Positions 57,475-64,000 of a stretch of 64,000 nucleotides of DNA are shown in pieces. How positions within the stretch are numbered: the first letter of the stretch is position 1; each line of letters begins with the position of its first letter. The notes below the pieces were generated by a model. It was not told the DNA's origin. It did no database searches and worked only from the letters and a program-made list of their open reading frames with translations. The DNA comes from Candidatus Saccharibacteria bacterium RIFCSPHIGHO2_12_FULL_44_22 (GTDB taxonomy: Bacteria > Patescibacteriota > Saccharimonadia > Saccharimonadales > Saccharimonadaceae), in the NCBI GenBank assembly GCA_001790515.1, contig MGCS01000004.1, forward strand, positions 48,843-112,842, written 5' to 3'. Position numbers and translations under genes: made by a program.

Positions 57475-59256
57475 TTATTCCTTCGTTACTCGTAATACTT
57501 CATCGATTGTCGTTTCACCTCGAAGCGCTTTTATTAATCCATCGGTATGCATTGTAATCATTCCCTCCATGATTGCCTGTGCTTGAATTTGATTACTGGT
57601 CGCGTTTGTCGTGATGAGCTTTTGAATCGTCAGCGTATTGTTGAGTACCTCGTAAATACCAATTCGTCCATGGTAGCCATCATGTTTCCCACTGGCGTCC
57701 TCGGTGTTGGCGGCTTTATAAAGTGTCTTGATGCCTTTTTCGTCTGTACTAAGCGGAGTGTTGCCTCCAACCCCAGCTGCTGCTGCTTGTTTTTCAAGTT
57801 CATGAATATAGCGAAAGTCTTGATCCGATGTCAGATTGAACATGTGAACGATGGCATGTTTTTCTTCTTCGGTTGGCGAATATGAGGTTCGAGTTTCTTT
57901 ATCGAGACGACGAACAAGTCGTTGACCGACAATCGCGCGAACGGTACTTGCGATCAAGAAAGGCTCAATGTCCATATCAAGTAAACGCGGCAGACATGTC
58001 GCGGCGTTATTGGTGTGAAGCGTGCTGAACACTAGGTGTCCGGTGAGGGCTGCCTGCACGCCCAAGTTGGCGGTTTCACCGTCACGGATCTCTCCAACCA
58101 TGATGATGTTTGGATCCTGACGAAGCAGTGCTCGTAATCCAGACGCAAATGTCATACCTGCTTTTGAGTTTGTTTGCGTTTGGTTAACGCCGGGAATCTT
58201 GTACTCAACCGGGTCTTCGATCGTAGATATATTGACGTCAGGTTTATTTAGCTGCGAAAGCACACTAAACAAACTGGTTGATTTTCCCGAACCTGTTGGT
58301 CCAGTAACAAGCACCATACCGTGAGGTTCGGTGATGGCCTCGCTGATGACACTGAGCGAGTGACCCCAATAGCCAAGTTGATCAAGCGCGATTGCTTGAT
58401 TTGATTCGTCCAAAATACGCATGACAACCTTTTCTCCGTCGGAAATAGGTAGTGTGCTGACGCGGAGCGCGTACTGCTTGCCGCCAACTTTGATCTTGAA
58501 TCGGCCATCTTGCGGAACACGACGTTCGTCAATCTTAAGATTGGAGAGGATTTTAATACGACTAACGAGCGCTGCATGAACGTTCCGGGGTAATCGGTTA
58601 ACCTCTTTGAGGACGCCGTCAATACGATAGCGAATTTGGACAAATTCTTCGCGTGGTTCAATGTGGATATCACTTGCACTACTGCGAATAGCGTATTCAA
58701 GTAAGAGGTTGATTGTTTGTGCAATCGGTGAGTTTTCTGCAACGTCTTCGTCGCTGACTTTCTCGTTTGCCGTGTTGTCTTCACGCTGAATGTCAATAAC
58801 ATCGTTTAATTCTTTGTCGACATCACCACGGTAATTTTCGAGTGCAGACTGGATGTTGGTATGCGGCGAGATGTAGATTTTAACGTTTTCACCAATTTGT
58901 TTTTGAATAAAGTCGACAGCCTGGACGTCGTCCGGGTCATCCATCGCAAGATGCATCTTACCGTCCTCATCGACACGGAACAGGATGGCATTATATTGAC
59001 GAGCAATATGTTCGGGGATCTTGTTTAGTACGTCGGTAGGGATATCGTTCGGATCGAGTTCGATAAAAGCCATGTCTGCGTATTCGGCGAACAATTTTGT
59101 CAGTGTGCGTTCGTCGACGATATTTGATTGCACAACGAGATCTTGCAATGGACGACGTGAACGAGTGCTCTCTTCTTTGAGGCCTGTTAGCTGGTCTGGG
59201 GTGATATGGTCACCTTGAACGAGAAGCTTTTCAATCGTACCGTCAGATATACGCAT
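57475..59256 (-). CDS. pilB: Type IV pilus extension ATPase PilB
   Basis: PilB powers pilus extension. The 593-residue protein has the N-terminal T2SSE_N region, ASDIHIEPREEFVQIRYRIDG, Walker A GPTGSGKST, the Asp box TIEDPVEYKIPG, Walker B IIMVGEIRDGETA and the His box LVFSTLHTNNAA. The four-Cys zinc loop of many GspE/PilB proteins is absent; the corresponding region is rich in Glu and Lys. It is the first gene of the minus-strand pilus operon. No pilT or pilD is in the window. Confidence 0.95.
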   Translation of the reverse strand: MRISDGTIEKLLVQGDHITPDQLTGLKEESTRSRRPLQDLVVQSNIVDERTLTKLFAEYADMAFIELDPNDIPTDVLNKIPEHIARQYNAILFRVDEDGKMHLAMDDPDDVQAVDFIQKQIGENVKIYISPHTNIQSALENYRGDVDKELNDVIDIQREDNTANEKVSDEDVAENSPIAQTINLLLEYAIRSSASDIHIEPREEFVQIRYRIDGVLKEVNRLPRNVHAALVSRIKILSNLKIDERRVPQDGRFKIKVGGKQYALRVSTLPISDGEKVVMRILDESNQAIALDQLGYWGHSLSVISEAITEPHGMVLVTGPTGSGKSTSLFSVLSQLNKPDVNISTIEDPVEYKIPGVNQTQTNSKAGMTFASGLRALLRQDPNIIMVGEIRDGETANLGVQAALTGHLVFSTLHTNNAATCLPRLLDMDIEPFLIASTVRAIVGQRLVRRLDKETRTSYSPTEEEKHAIVHMFNLTSDQDFRYIHELEKQAAAAGVGGNTPLSTDEKGIKTLYKAANTEDASGKHDGYHGRIGIYEVLNNTLTIQKLITTNATSNQIQAQAIMEGMITMHTDGLIKALRGETTIDEVLRVTKE

Positions 59257-59356
59257 AATACTTATGCTCGATTATAAAGGACGGTGTATAAAAGTGCTAG
59301 TGTTTTAACAGACGTAATTAATAGAGGTGCGTCGTAAACATGGTATAATATGTCGA

Positions 59357-59809
59357 ATGATTGTTGTATCAAGCGAACAGGCTATGAAGGAATTTGGCCA
59401 GACTATTGGCGCGTCTCTTCGGGGTGGCGAAGTGATCGAACTTGTCGGCGACGTCGGTGCTGGAAAAACGACGCTCGTGAAAGGTATGGCCGTTGGTCTT
59501 ATGATCGACGAGGATATCCAAAGCCCTACCTACACGATCAATCGTTTGTACACGGCACGCGATGGAATTACTCTTGCGCACTACGATTTTTATAGATTAG
59601 GCACTGCCGGTATTATGGCTGATGAATTGAACGAAGTGGTAAAGGATAGTAGGACAGTGACGGTCATTGAATGGGCGGGCGTTGTTGATACCATACTACC
59701 TGCGGACACACTTCGTGTCACGATCACGGCGACTGCAGAAGACGAGCGTTTGGTGGAGTTGACGGCAGGCGGTGATGTGTCACGGCGTCTACACGAGGCG
59801 ATTTCATGA
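59357..59809 (+). CDS. tsaE: tRNA t6A biosynthesis ATPase TsaE
   Basis: TsaE works with TsaB and TsaD to make N6-threonylcarbamoyladenosine at position 37 of ANN-decoding tRNAs. The 150-residue protein has Walker A GDVGAGKTT, SPTYTINRLYTA and LAHYDFYRL, and VIEWAGVVD, all typical. TATAAT seven bases before the ATG at 59357 makes it leaderless. Its stop overlaps tsaB by four bases. Confidence 0.93.
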   Translation: MIVVSSEQAMKEFGQTIGASLRGGEVIELVGDVGAGKTTLVKGMAVGLMIDEDIQSPTYTINRLYTARDGITLAHYDFYRLGTAGIMADELNEVVKDSRTVTVIEWAGVVDTILPADTLRVTITATAEDERLVELTAGGDVSRRLHEAIS

Positions 59810-60192
59810 TCCTGCTTCTTGATACATCAACGGGGTTGTGTAGACTGTCGATTGTCGTTGATGGCTCACAGGTTGATGCGCAGTGGCAGGCGGATCGTCA
59901 ATTAGCCAAAGGCTTACTTGCCTATATTCAATCGCAACTACACATCCATGGCATGGAACTGTCAGATTGTACAGGAATCGGTGTGTTCAAAGGTCCCGGT
60001 AGCTTTACAGGACTTCGCATTGGATTAACTGTCGTTAATACGCTCGCAGATGGTCTTGAGGTTCCAATTGTTGGCGAAAGTGGTGATACCTGGCAACAAA
60101 AAGCACTTCGTCGTTTACGCGATGGCCACGACGACAAGATAGTGTTGCCCGACTATGGTGCGGTAGCTCACATTACAAAACCACGAAAATAA
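59806..60192 (+). CDS. tsaB: TsaB, N-terminal half only
   Basis: TsaB is the dimerisation partner of TsaD. The 128-residue protein has MILLLDTSTGLCRLSIV and GVFKGPGSFTGLRIGLTVVNTLA, the two signature regions. Usual TsaB has about 220 residues; the second half of the fold is missing, and no further coding follows in any frame before RNase Y. The N-terminal half contains the TsaD contact, so a short functional form is plausible in a reduced genome. Confidence 0.85.
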   Translation: MILLLDTSTGLCRLSIVVDGSQVDAQWQADRQLAKGLLAYIQSQLHIHGMELSDCTGIGVFKGPGSFTGLRIGLTVVNTLADGLEVPIVGESGDTWQQKALRRLRDGHDDKIVLPDYGAVAHITKPRK

Positions 60193-60354
60193 CTTGCACT
60201 GCAAACGATGTGCGGGCTACAATAGAGATAGCTTTTTATAAGCTTTGATGCATTTTCAATTTTGATACATTGCCGCCTACTTTCCGTTTATTTGCTTCAT
60301 TACATTTTACTTTTGATTGCTTTTGTAGAGTATGGCTGGCAGAAAGGAACATAT

Positions 60355-61845
60355 ATGATAGAGGGTATAATTGCCGCTGTAATAGGGGTAGCTTTTGGTG
60401 TTGGCGGAACAGTGACGTACGAAAAGCGCCGTGCGGCAGTGGCAAAAAGATCGGCAGATCAAGAGGTGCTAAAAGCGCAAACCAGGGCGAGCGACATTGT
60501 TTTAAAGGCAAAAGATGAAGCGATAGCGCTAGAAAATGAACGACGCAAAGAATGGAAGCGGACTGAAAATCGTCTCGCTGATCGTGAAGTTCATTTGGAT
60601 AAAAAAATCGATGAGATTGATAAACGAACCGAAAAGTTGCGTATCCAAGAGGATGAAGTCGAATCATTAAAATCTGAAATCCGTGAGGTACGAACGCGTC
60701 AGCAAGAGAAATTAGAAAAAATAGCAAAGCTATCAAAGTCAGATGCGGCAGATAAGCTAATGCAGATGACCGAACGTGACATCAAGAACGACTTGACTAA
60801 TCTGGTTGCAAAATTACAGCAAGATGCTGCCGATGAAGCCGAAGAGCGGGCACAAATGATTATCGTAACCGCTATGGAACGTATGAGTAGCGAAGTGACG
60901 GCTGAGCGAACAGTGACGGCTATCAAGTTGACTGATGACGAAATGAAAGGCCGAATTATTGGTAAAGAAGGTCGTAACATTCAGGCACTTCAACGAGCAA
61001 CTGGCGTTGATATCCTGGTCGATGATACGCCTGGTATGATCGTATTATCTAGCTTTGACCCTATTCGTAGGCAGGTTGCTCGGCTAAGTCTTGAACAGTT
61101 AATGAAGGACGGGCGTATTCATCCTGGACGCATAGAAGAAGTCGTGGCGAAGTCCGAAAAGCAGCTTGAAAAAGAAGTTATCCGTGCAGGTGAAGATGCT
61201 GCCCGAGAAGTTGGCGTGACCGGAATCCCTCGAGAAATGCTGCAATTGCTTGGCGAACTAAAATATCGAACCAGCTATGGCCAGAATGTGCTACTACATA
61301 GCACTGAAATGGCGCATCTATCGGGACTGATCGCCGAAGAAATAGGTGCAGATGTTCGAACGACGAAGATTGCAACGCTGCTTCATGATGTCGGCAAGGC
61401 AGTCTCGCACAAAATGGAAGGTAAACACCATCATGTTGGTGCAGAACTAGCGCGCAAATATGGGATGAAAGAGGATGTCGTCCACGCAATCGAAGCACAT
61501 CATGACGACATCGAAGCGACAACGCCGGAAGCACTCGTGGTTCGTGTCTGCGATGCATTGTCTGCGGCACGTCCAGGTGCACGTAACATTAGCGCCGAAA
61601 ACTTCGTTGAACGCATGCGCGATCTAGAGAATATCGCTGTGAGTTTTGACGGAATCGACAAAGCCTATGCGATTAGTGCTGGACGCGAAGTCCGCGTTAT
61701 TGTCAGTCCAAAACACGTTGATGATTTGTCGGCAATCAAACTCGCTCGTGACATCGCCACCAAAATCGAAAGTACAATGCAATATCCAGGTACGATCAAA
61801 GTAAATGTCATTCGTGAAACACGCGCGATTGAGTTTGCAAAGTAG
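60355..61845 (+). CDS. rny: Ribonuclease Y
   Basis: RNase Y starts mRNA decay at the membrane. The 496-residue protein has an N-terminal membrane helix (about 3-22), a long coiled coil (30-170), a KH domain with GRIIGKEGRNIQAL, and an HD domain with LLHSTEMAHLSGLIAEE and IATLLHDVGKAVSHKMEG (His-Asp pair). The ATG at 60355 is chosen because AAAGGA lies six bases before it and the membrane helix follows. The Nudix gene follows after three bases. Confidence 0.95.
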   Translation: MIEGIIAAVIGVAFGVGGTVTYEKRRAAVAKRSADQEVLKAQTRASDIVLKAKDEAIALENERRKEWKRTENRLADREVHLDKKIDEIDKRTEKLRIQEDEVESLKSEIREVRTRQQEKLEKIAKLSKSDAADKLMQMTERDIKNDLTNLVAKLQQDAADEAEERAQMIIVTAMERMSSEVTAERTVTAIKLTDDEMKGRIIGKEGRNIQALQRATGVDILVDDTPGMIVLSSFDPIRRQVARLSLEQLMKDGRIHPGRIEEVVAKSEKQLEKEVIRAGEDAAREVGVTGIPREMLQLLGELKYRTSYGQNVLLHSTEMAHLSGLIAEEIGADVRTTKIATLLHDVGKAVSHKMEGKHHHVGAELARKYGMKEDVVHAIEAHHDDIEATTPEALVVRVCDALSAARPGARNISAENFVERMRDLENIAVSFDGIDKAYAISAGREVRVIVSPKHVDDLSAIKLARDIATKIESTMQYPGTIKVNVIRETRAIEFAK

Positions 61846-61848
61846 CGT

Positions 61849-62319
61849 ATGCACTACACTGTTGACGAATCACGTGAATGGTACAATAATCTTCCAGGTA
61901 AGCGCTCGAGCGCTGGAGTGATTGTACGATTCGATGACAAAATACTGATGGTCAAAGATGATTATAAACCTGCGATGACGTTTCCGGGTGGCGCAATCGA
62001 TCTAGACGAAGCACCAAAGCACGCTGCAATTCGCGAGACGCTCGAAGAGGTCGGTCTTACTCTCGATCCTCAGTTAGTATCGTTCTTTACGGCATTGTAT
62101 GTCACGGAACGTATGGGATTTAAAGATTGTTACCATTTTTTCTTTATAATAGATATAGATGAGACGACGGCAGCGTCAATCGTCACCGAAGAAGGAATCG
62201 AATATTACAAATGGGTAGACCCGGACGAGATCGGCGAACTTGCTGGTCAGCGCCCACTCTATCAACGGGTAGGTGAGATGTTAATGACAAAAATCCCGCT
62301 TCCGTACTTAGAACTATAA
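61849..62319 (+). CDS. Nudix hydrolase
   Basis: The 156-residue protein carries the Nudix box GGAIDLDEAPKHAAIRETLEEVG near residue 45, shown by its Gly, Glu and REx2EE positions. KRSSAGVIVRFDDKILMVKDDY before it fits MutT/ADP-ribose pyrophosphatase-like enzymes. The substrate is not defined. It follows RNase Y by three bases and may be co-transcribed with it. Confidence 0.87.
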   Translation: MHYTVDESREWYNNLPGKRSSAGVIVRFDDKILMVKDDYKPAMTFPGGAIDLDEAPKHAAIRETLEEVGLTLDPQLVSFFTALYVTERMGFKDCYHFFFIIDIDETTAASIVTEEGIEYYKWVDPDEIGELAGQRPLYQRVGEMLMTKIPLPYLEL

Positions 62320-62329
62320 GGAGAACTAT

Positions 62330-62671
62330 ATGGCAGACGCAGCAACCCGAGATGACGTGCAGCGAGCAGTTCGTGATGGACTGAATGATATCAAAAACGA
62401 TATTAATCGAATCAAAGATGGCGTGCAAAAAATTGATCAGCGAACCGATGACCTCGACCGTTCCCAGGATGAGATCAAACAGGTCGCGCGGCTTATGGAA
62501 GAAGTGCATCATGATGCAGACAAAATCGACAAGGTCGTGGTAGATATCAATGATCTTCGGGCACAATTGCAGGCTACGAATCAATATTTACAAAAAGTAT
62601 CGGCATATTTAGCTGCTATGGATGAGCGTGAACGTGCCAAAGACACGGGCGATGGCTACCATAAAGATTAG
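62330..62671 (+). CDS. Coiled-coil protein, unknown function
   Basis: The 113-residue product is one long amphipathic helix rich in Asp, Lys, Arg and Gln (DDVQRAVRDGLNDIKNDI, then IKDGVQKIDQRTDDLDRSQ), and has no signal or membrane segment. AAGGAG precedes the ATG. It is the last gene of the rny-Nudix run. No family is recognised; an oligomeric coiled coil is the only safe description. Confidence 0.65.
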   Translation: MADAATRDDVQRAVRDGLNDIKNDINRIKDGVQKIDQRTDDLDRSQDEIKQVARLMEEVHHDADKIDKVVVDINDLRAQLQATNQYLQKVSAYLAAMDERERAKDTGDGYHKD

Positions 62672-62725
62672 GTTAGTACTCGGTTCACAAAGAAAGACTC
62701 TCTGTTAAAAGGGAATTTTTTAAAA

Positions 62726-62757
62726 TTGTATACCACAAGCACGATGTGGTATACTAA
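62726..62757 (+). promoter_or_regulatory. Conserved promoter/operator element, copy 2
   Basis: GTATACCAC (62728-62736) and GTGGTATAC (62746-62754) are a perfect inverted repeat nine bases apart. The right arm overlaps the -10 box TATACT (62750-62755), and the left arm overlaps a possible -35 box TTGTAT (62726-62731), 18 bases away. The part at 62729-62757 matches 12232-12260 at 25 of 29 positions. The gene it serves starts nine bases later. Confidence 0.75.
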
Positions 62758-62764
62758 TTCTCAT

Positions 62765-64000
62765 ATGGCACGTTTACCACAACCAGGAGGAGATAGTGGT
62801 AATTGGGGAGATATCCTCAATGACTATTTGTCACAGTCTCATAAAACAGACGGCACTATCAAAGACAATGCGGTTACAGCAAGCGTTCTCGCTCCCAACT
62901 CAGTAACAAACGCCGCACTTGCAAGTGATTCAGTGAATGCTGCTACCATTGCAGACGGATCAGTCACAGAGCCACTCTTGTCGGCTGCTGTTCAGACGAA
63001 GTTGAACGCACCTGCGAATATTGACGACGGTACGATAACCAAGTCAAAACTAGCTAGCTCTGTTCAGCTTAGTCTCGATAAAGCCGATAGCTCAATAGCT
63101 ACGACAGACCTTGATACCCAAAACACGACACTCATTCAAAACAATAGCTCTGCGACGCGAGTTGCACTCGATGCCTTATATTCTTCAGGAGGCACGACAG
63201 CTGGTATATCAGCGACGCGTATTCCTGACATGCTTAATTCATGGCATGCATATCCTGATTTCGTCTACGATTCTGTGCGCCGACGAGCCTATATAACAGG
63301 CTCGTCAAGGGGTGGGGCAGTAAATGTTGGTTGGTTTGATCTAGCCTCCAAGACCGTTGGTCGCAAGGTGATATCTCAGGAGCGCCATGCAGCAGACGAT
63401 CACTATACGCGATCAATAATGCTCCGAGAAGGCAAGCAGCCGTTTATTGTTGGTGCGTACCATGATCGAGACGCCATGCTACGAACGATAAAAGGCAAAT
63501 CGTATGGTGAATTTGACATGATCGATAGCGAAATCAATACGACGCCAACTGGTGTCGATGCTGTTGCCTATGGTCAAATCATTGGACCTAATCCTAATAA
63601 TATTGACAATGGATTTGGCGTTATGTTCCGCGGCAACAGTATGAATATGCTAATGCGCACAACTGACGCGGCGACAACATGGAGTGAAGGCCCATACCTT
63701 TTCCATACAAAAGCTTATTCTATGCATCGACGAAATGGCAATATTGGGCATTTCTTGGCATTCGACCATCCAACTGCAACAACACCGCAAATTCGCTACT
63801 TTAAATACGCGCTTTCTGCAGGCGGAGGGTCCCCAAAAAACGCAGCTGGAGCCGGTATTCTTTCACCTGGGGTAACTGGTACCGATATATGGAATCACAC
63901 TCCTCCAGATACCAGTACCTCGATCGTCGCAACCAATTCTACCGACCTAGTAAGGTCAGCGCCAGCAGGGCAAAGTCAGCGTGCATTTGATATGACGCGA
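62765..64000 (+). CDS. Modular MARLPQPGGD protein with sialidase-like propeller, partial
   Basis: An ATG at 62765 opens a frame of 412 codons with no stop before the window edge. The start MARLPQPGGDSGNWGDILND is nearly the same as that of the protein at 12403. A linker of about 90 residues with SVT/TITKSKLASS-type repeats follows, common in tail-fibre-like proteins. From about residue 165 the sequence (RRRAYITGSSRGGAVNVGWFD, then HAADDHYTRSIMLREGKQPFIVGAYHDRD) resembles BNR-4/sialidase-like beta-propeller repeats, with TTWSEGP typical of an Asp-box-like region. It would bind or cleave glycans. No Sec signal is present. The C-terminus lies outside the window. Confidence 0.7.
   Translation, partial: MARLPQPGGDSGNWGDILNDYLSQSHKTDGTIKDNAVTASVLAPNSVTNAALASDSVNAATIADGSVTEPLLSAAVQTKLNAPANIDDGTITKSKLASSVQLSLDKADSSIATTDLDTQNTTLIQNNSSATRVALDALYSSGGTTAGISATRIPDMLNSWHAYPDFVYDSVRRRAYITGSSRGGAVNVGWFDLASKTVGRKVISQERHAADDHYTRSIMLREGKQPFIVGAYHDRDAMLRTIKGKSYGEFDMIDSEINTTPTGVDAVAYGQIIGPNPNNIDNGFGVMFRGNSMNMLMRTTDAATTWSEGPYLFHTKAYSMHRRNGNIGHFLAFDHPTATTPQIRYFKYALSAGGGSPKNAAGAGILSPGVTGTDIWNHTPPDTSTSIVATNSTDLVRSAPAGQSQRAFDMTR

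Noticed and set aside
1..64000. Alternative genetic code with TGA as glycine
   Set aside because: Several conserved genes end in TGA at the expected length (for example 6235-6237 and 30326-30328), and none has internal TGA codons.

Overview
The window looks like a stretch of chromosome from a Patescibacteria/CPR bacterium, most likely Candidatus Saccharibacteria (TM7). The evidence is indirect: a compact layout, a nearly complete set of reduced information-processing genes, no amino-acid or cofactor pathways, a pilMNO-pilBC cluster with separate prepilins, a ComEC channel, surface proteins with repeated Cys-containing YRSEETNRCR units, and modular proteins starting MARLPQPGGD. TGA is a normal stop codon (for example at 6235-6237), so the UGA-glycine code of Gracilibacteria/Absconditabacteria does not apply. 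I see no insertion sequence, integrase, CRISPR array or rRNA. There is one tRNA (Lys, anticodon TTT).

Layout. 1-1.9 kb: end of a surface protein, tatA-tatC and a small exported protein. 1.9-3.3 kb: CIRCE-hrcA-small ORF-grpE. 3.6-8.1 kb: two ABC transporters (DrrAB-like and MacB-like). 8.2-11.2 kb: prepilin, CIRCE-dnaK, zinc-ribbon protein. 11.4-14.3 kb: accessory island with a CdiA-CT-like nuclease and a frameshifted tail-spike-like protein. 14.4-19.6 kb: C39-like secreted protein, YdjM-like membrane protein, GlcD-like flavoenzyme, Asn/Thr-rich surface protein. 20-21 kb: CIRCE-dnaJ. 21.1-24.9 kb: VirB6/TrbL-like T4SS protein flanked by two unrecognised genes with strong hairpins. 24.9-31.2 kb: five ATP-grasp ligases, an S51 peptidase and a RimB-type protease. 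31.2-36.2 kb: DUF192, tRNA-Lys, hydrolase, pgl, comEC, yebC. 36.4-41 kb: repeat-containing surface protein and a three-gene flavin electron-transfer operon. 41-50 kb: ruvC, MMPL transporter, PBP1a, ruvAB, PH-domain protein. 50-53 kb: prepilin, recA, Nudix, recX, PRC-barrel. 53.6-59.3 kb: type IV pilus machinery on the minus strand. 59.3-62.7 kb: tsaE, tsaB, RNase Y, Nudix, coiled-coil protein. 62.7 kb to the end: a second MARLPQPGGD protein, running off the window.

How the genes work together. Heat-shock control is coherent: hrcA, dnaK and dnaJ each have a CIRCE operator over a good promoter, and dnaK appears to have two. Pili, ComEC, RecA and RuvABC together fit natural DNA uptake and recombination. 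The most unusual block is the ATP-grasp/protease locus, which has the parts needed to build and trim an amino-acid or peptide modification, though no substrate is visible. The second notable signal is a 29-bp promoter/operator-like element, 25 of 29 positions identical, upstream of both MARLPQPGGD genes. One of these has a (GA)9 tract in its leader and a frameshift near its 3' end, which suggests regulated or variable surface effectors.

A genome-wide habit is also visible. At more than twenty starts a -10 box (TATAAT, TATACT or close) lies only 6-9 bases before the ATG with no ribosome binding site, so many first genes of transcripts are probably leaderless, while operon-internal genes keep AGGAG-type sites or ATGA/TAATG overlaps.
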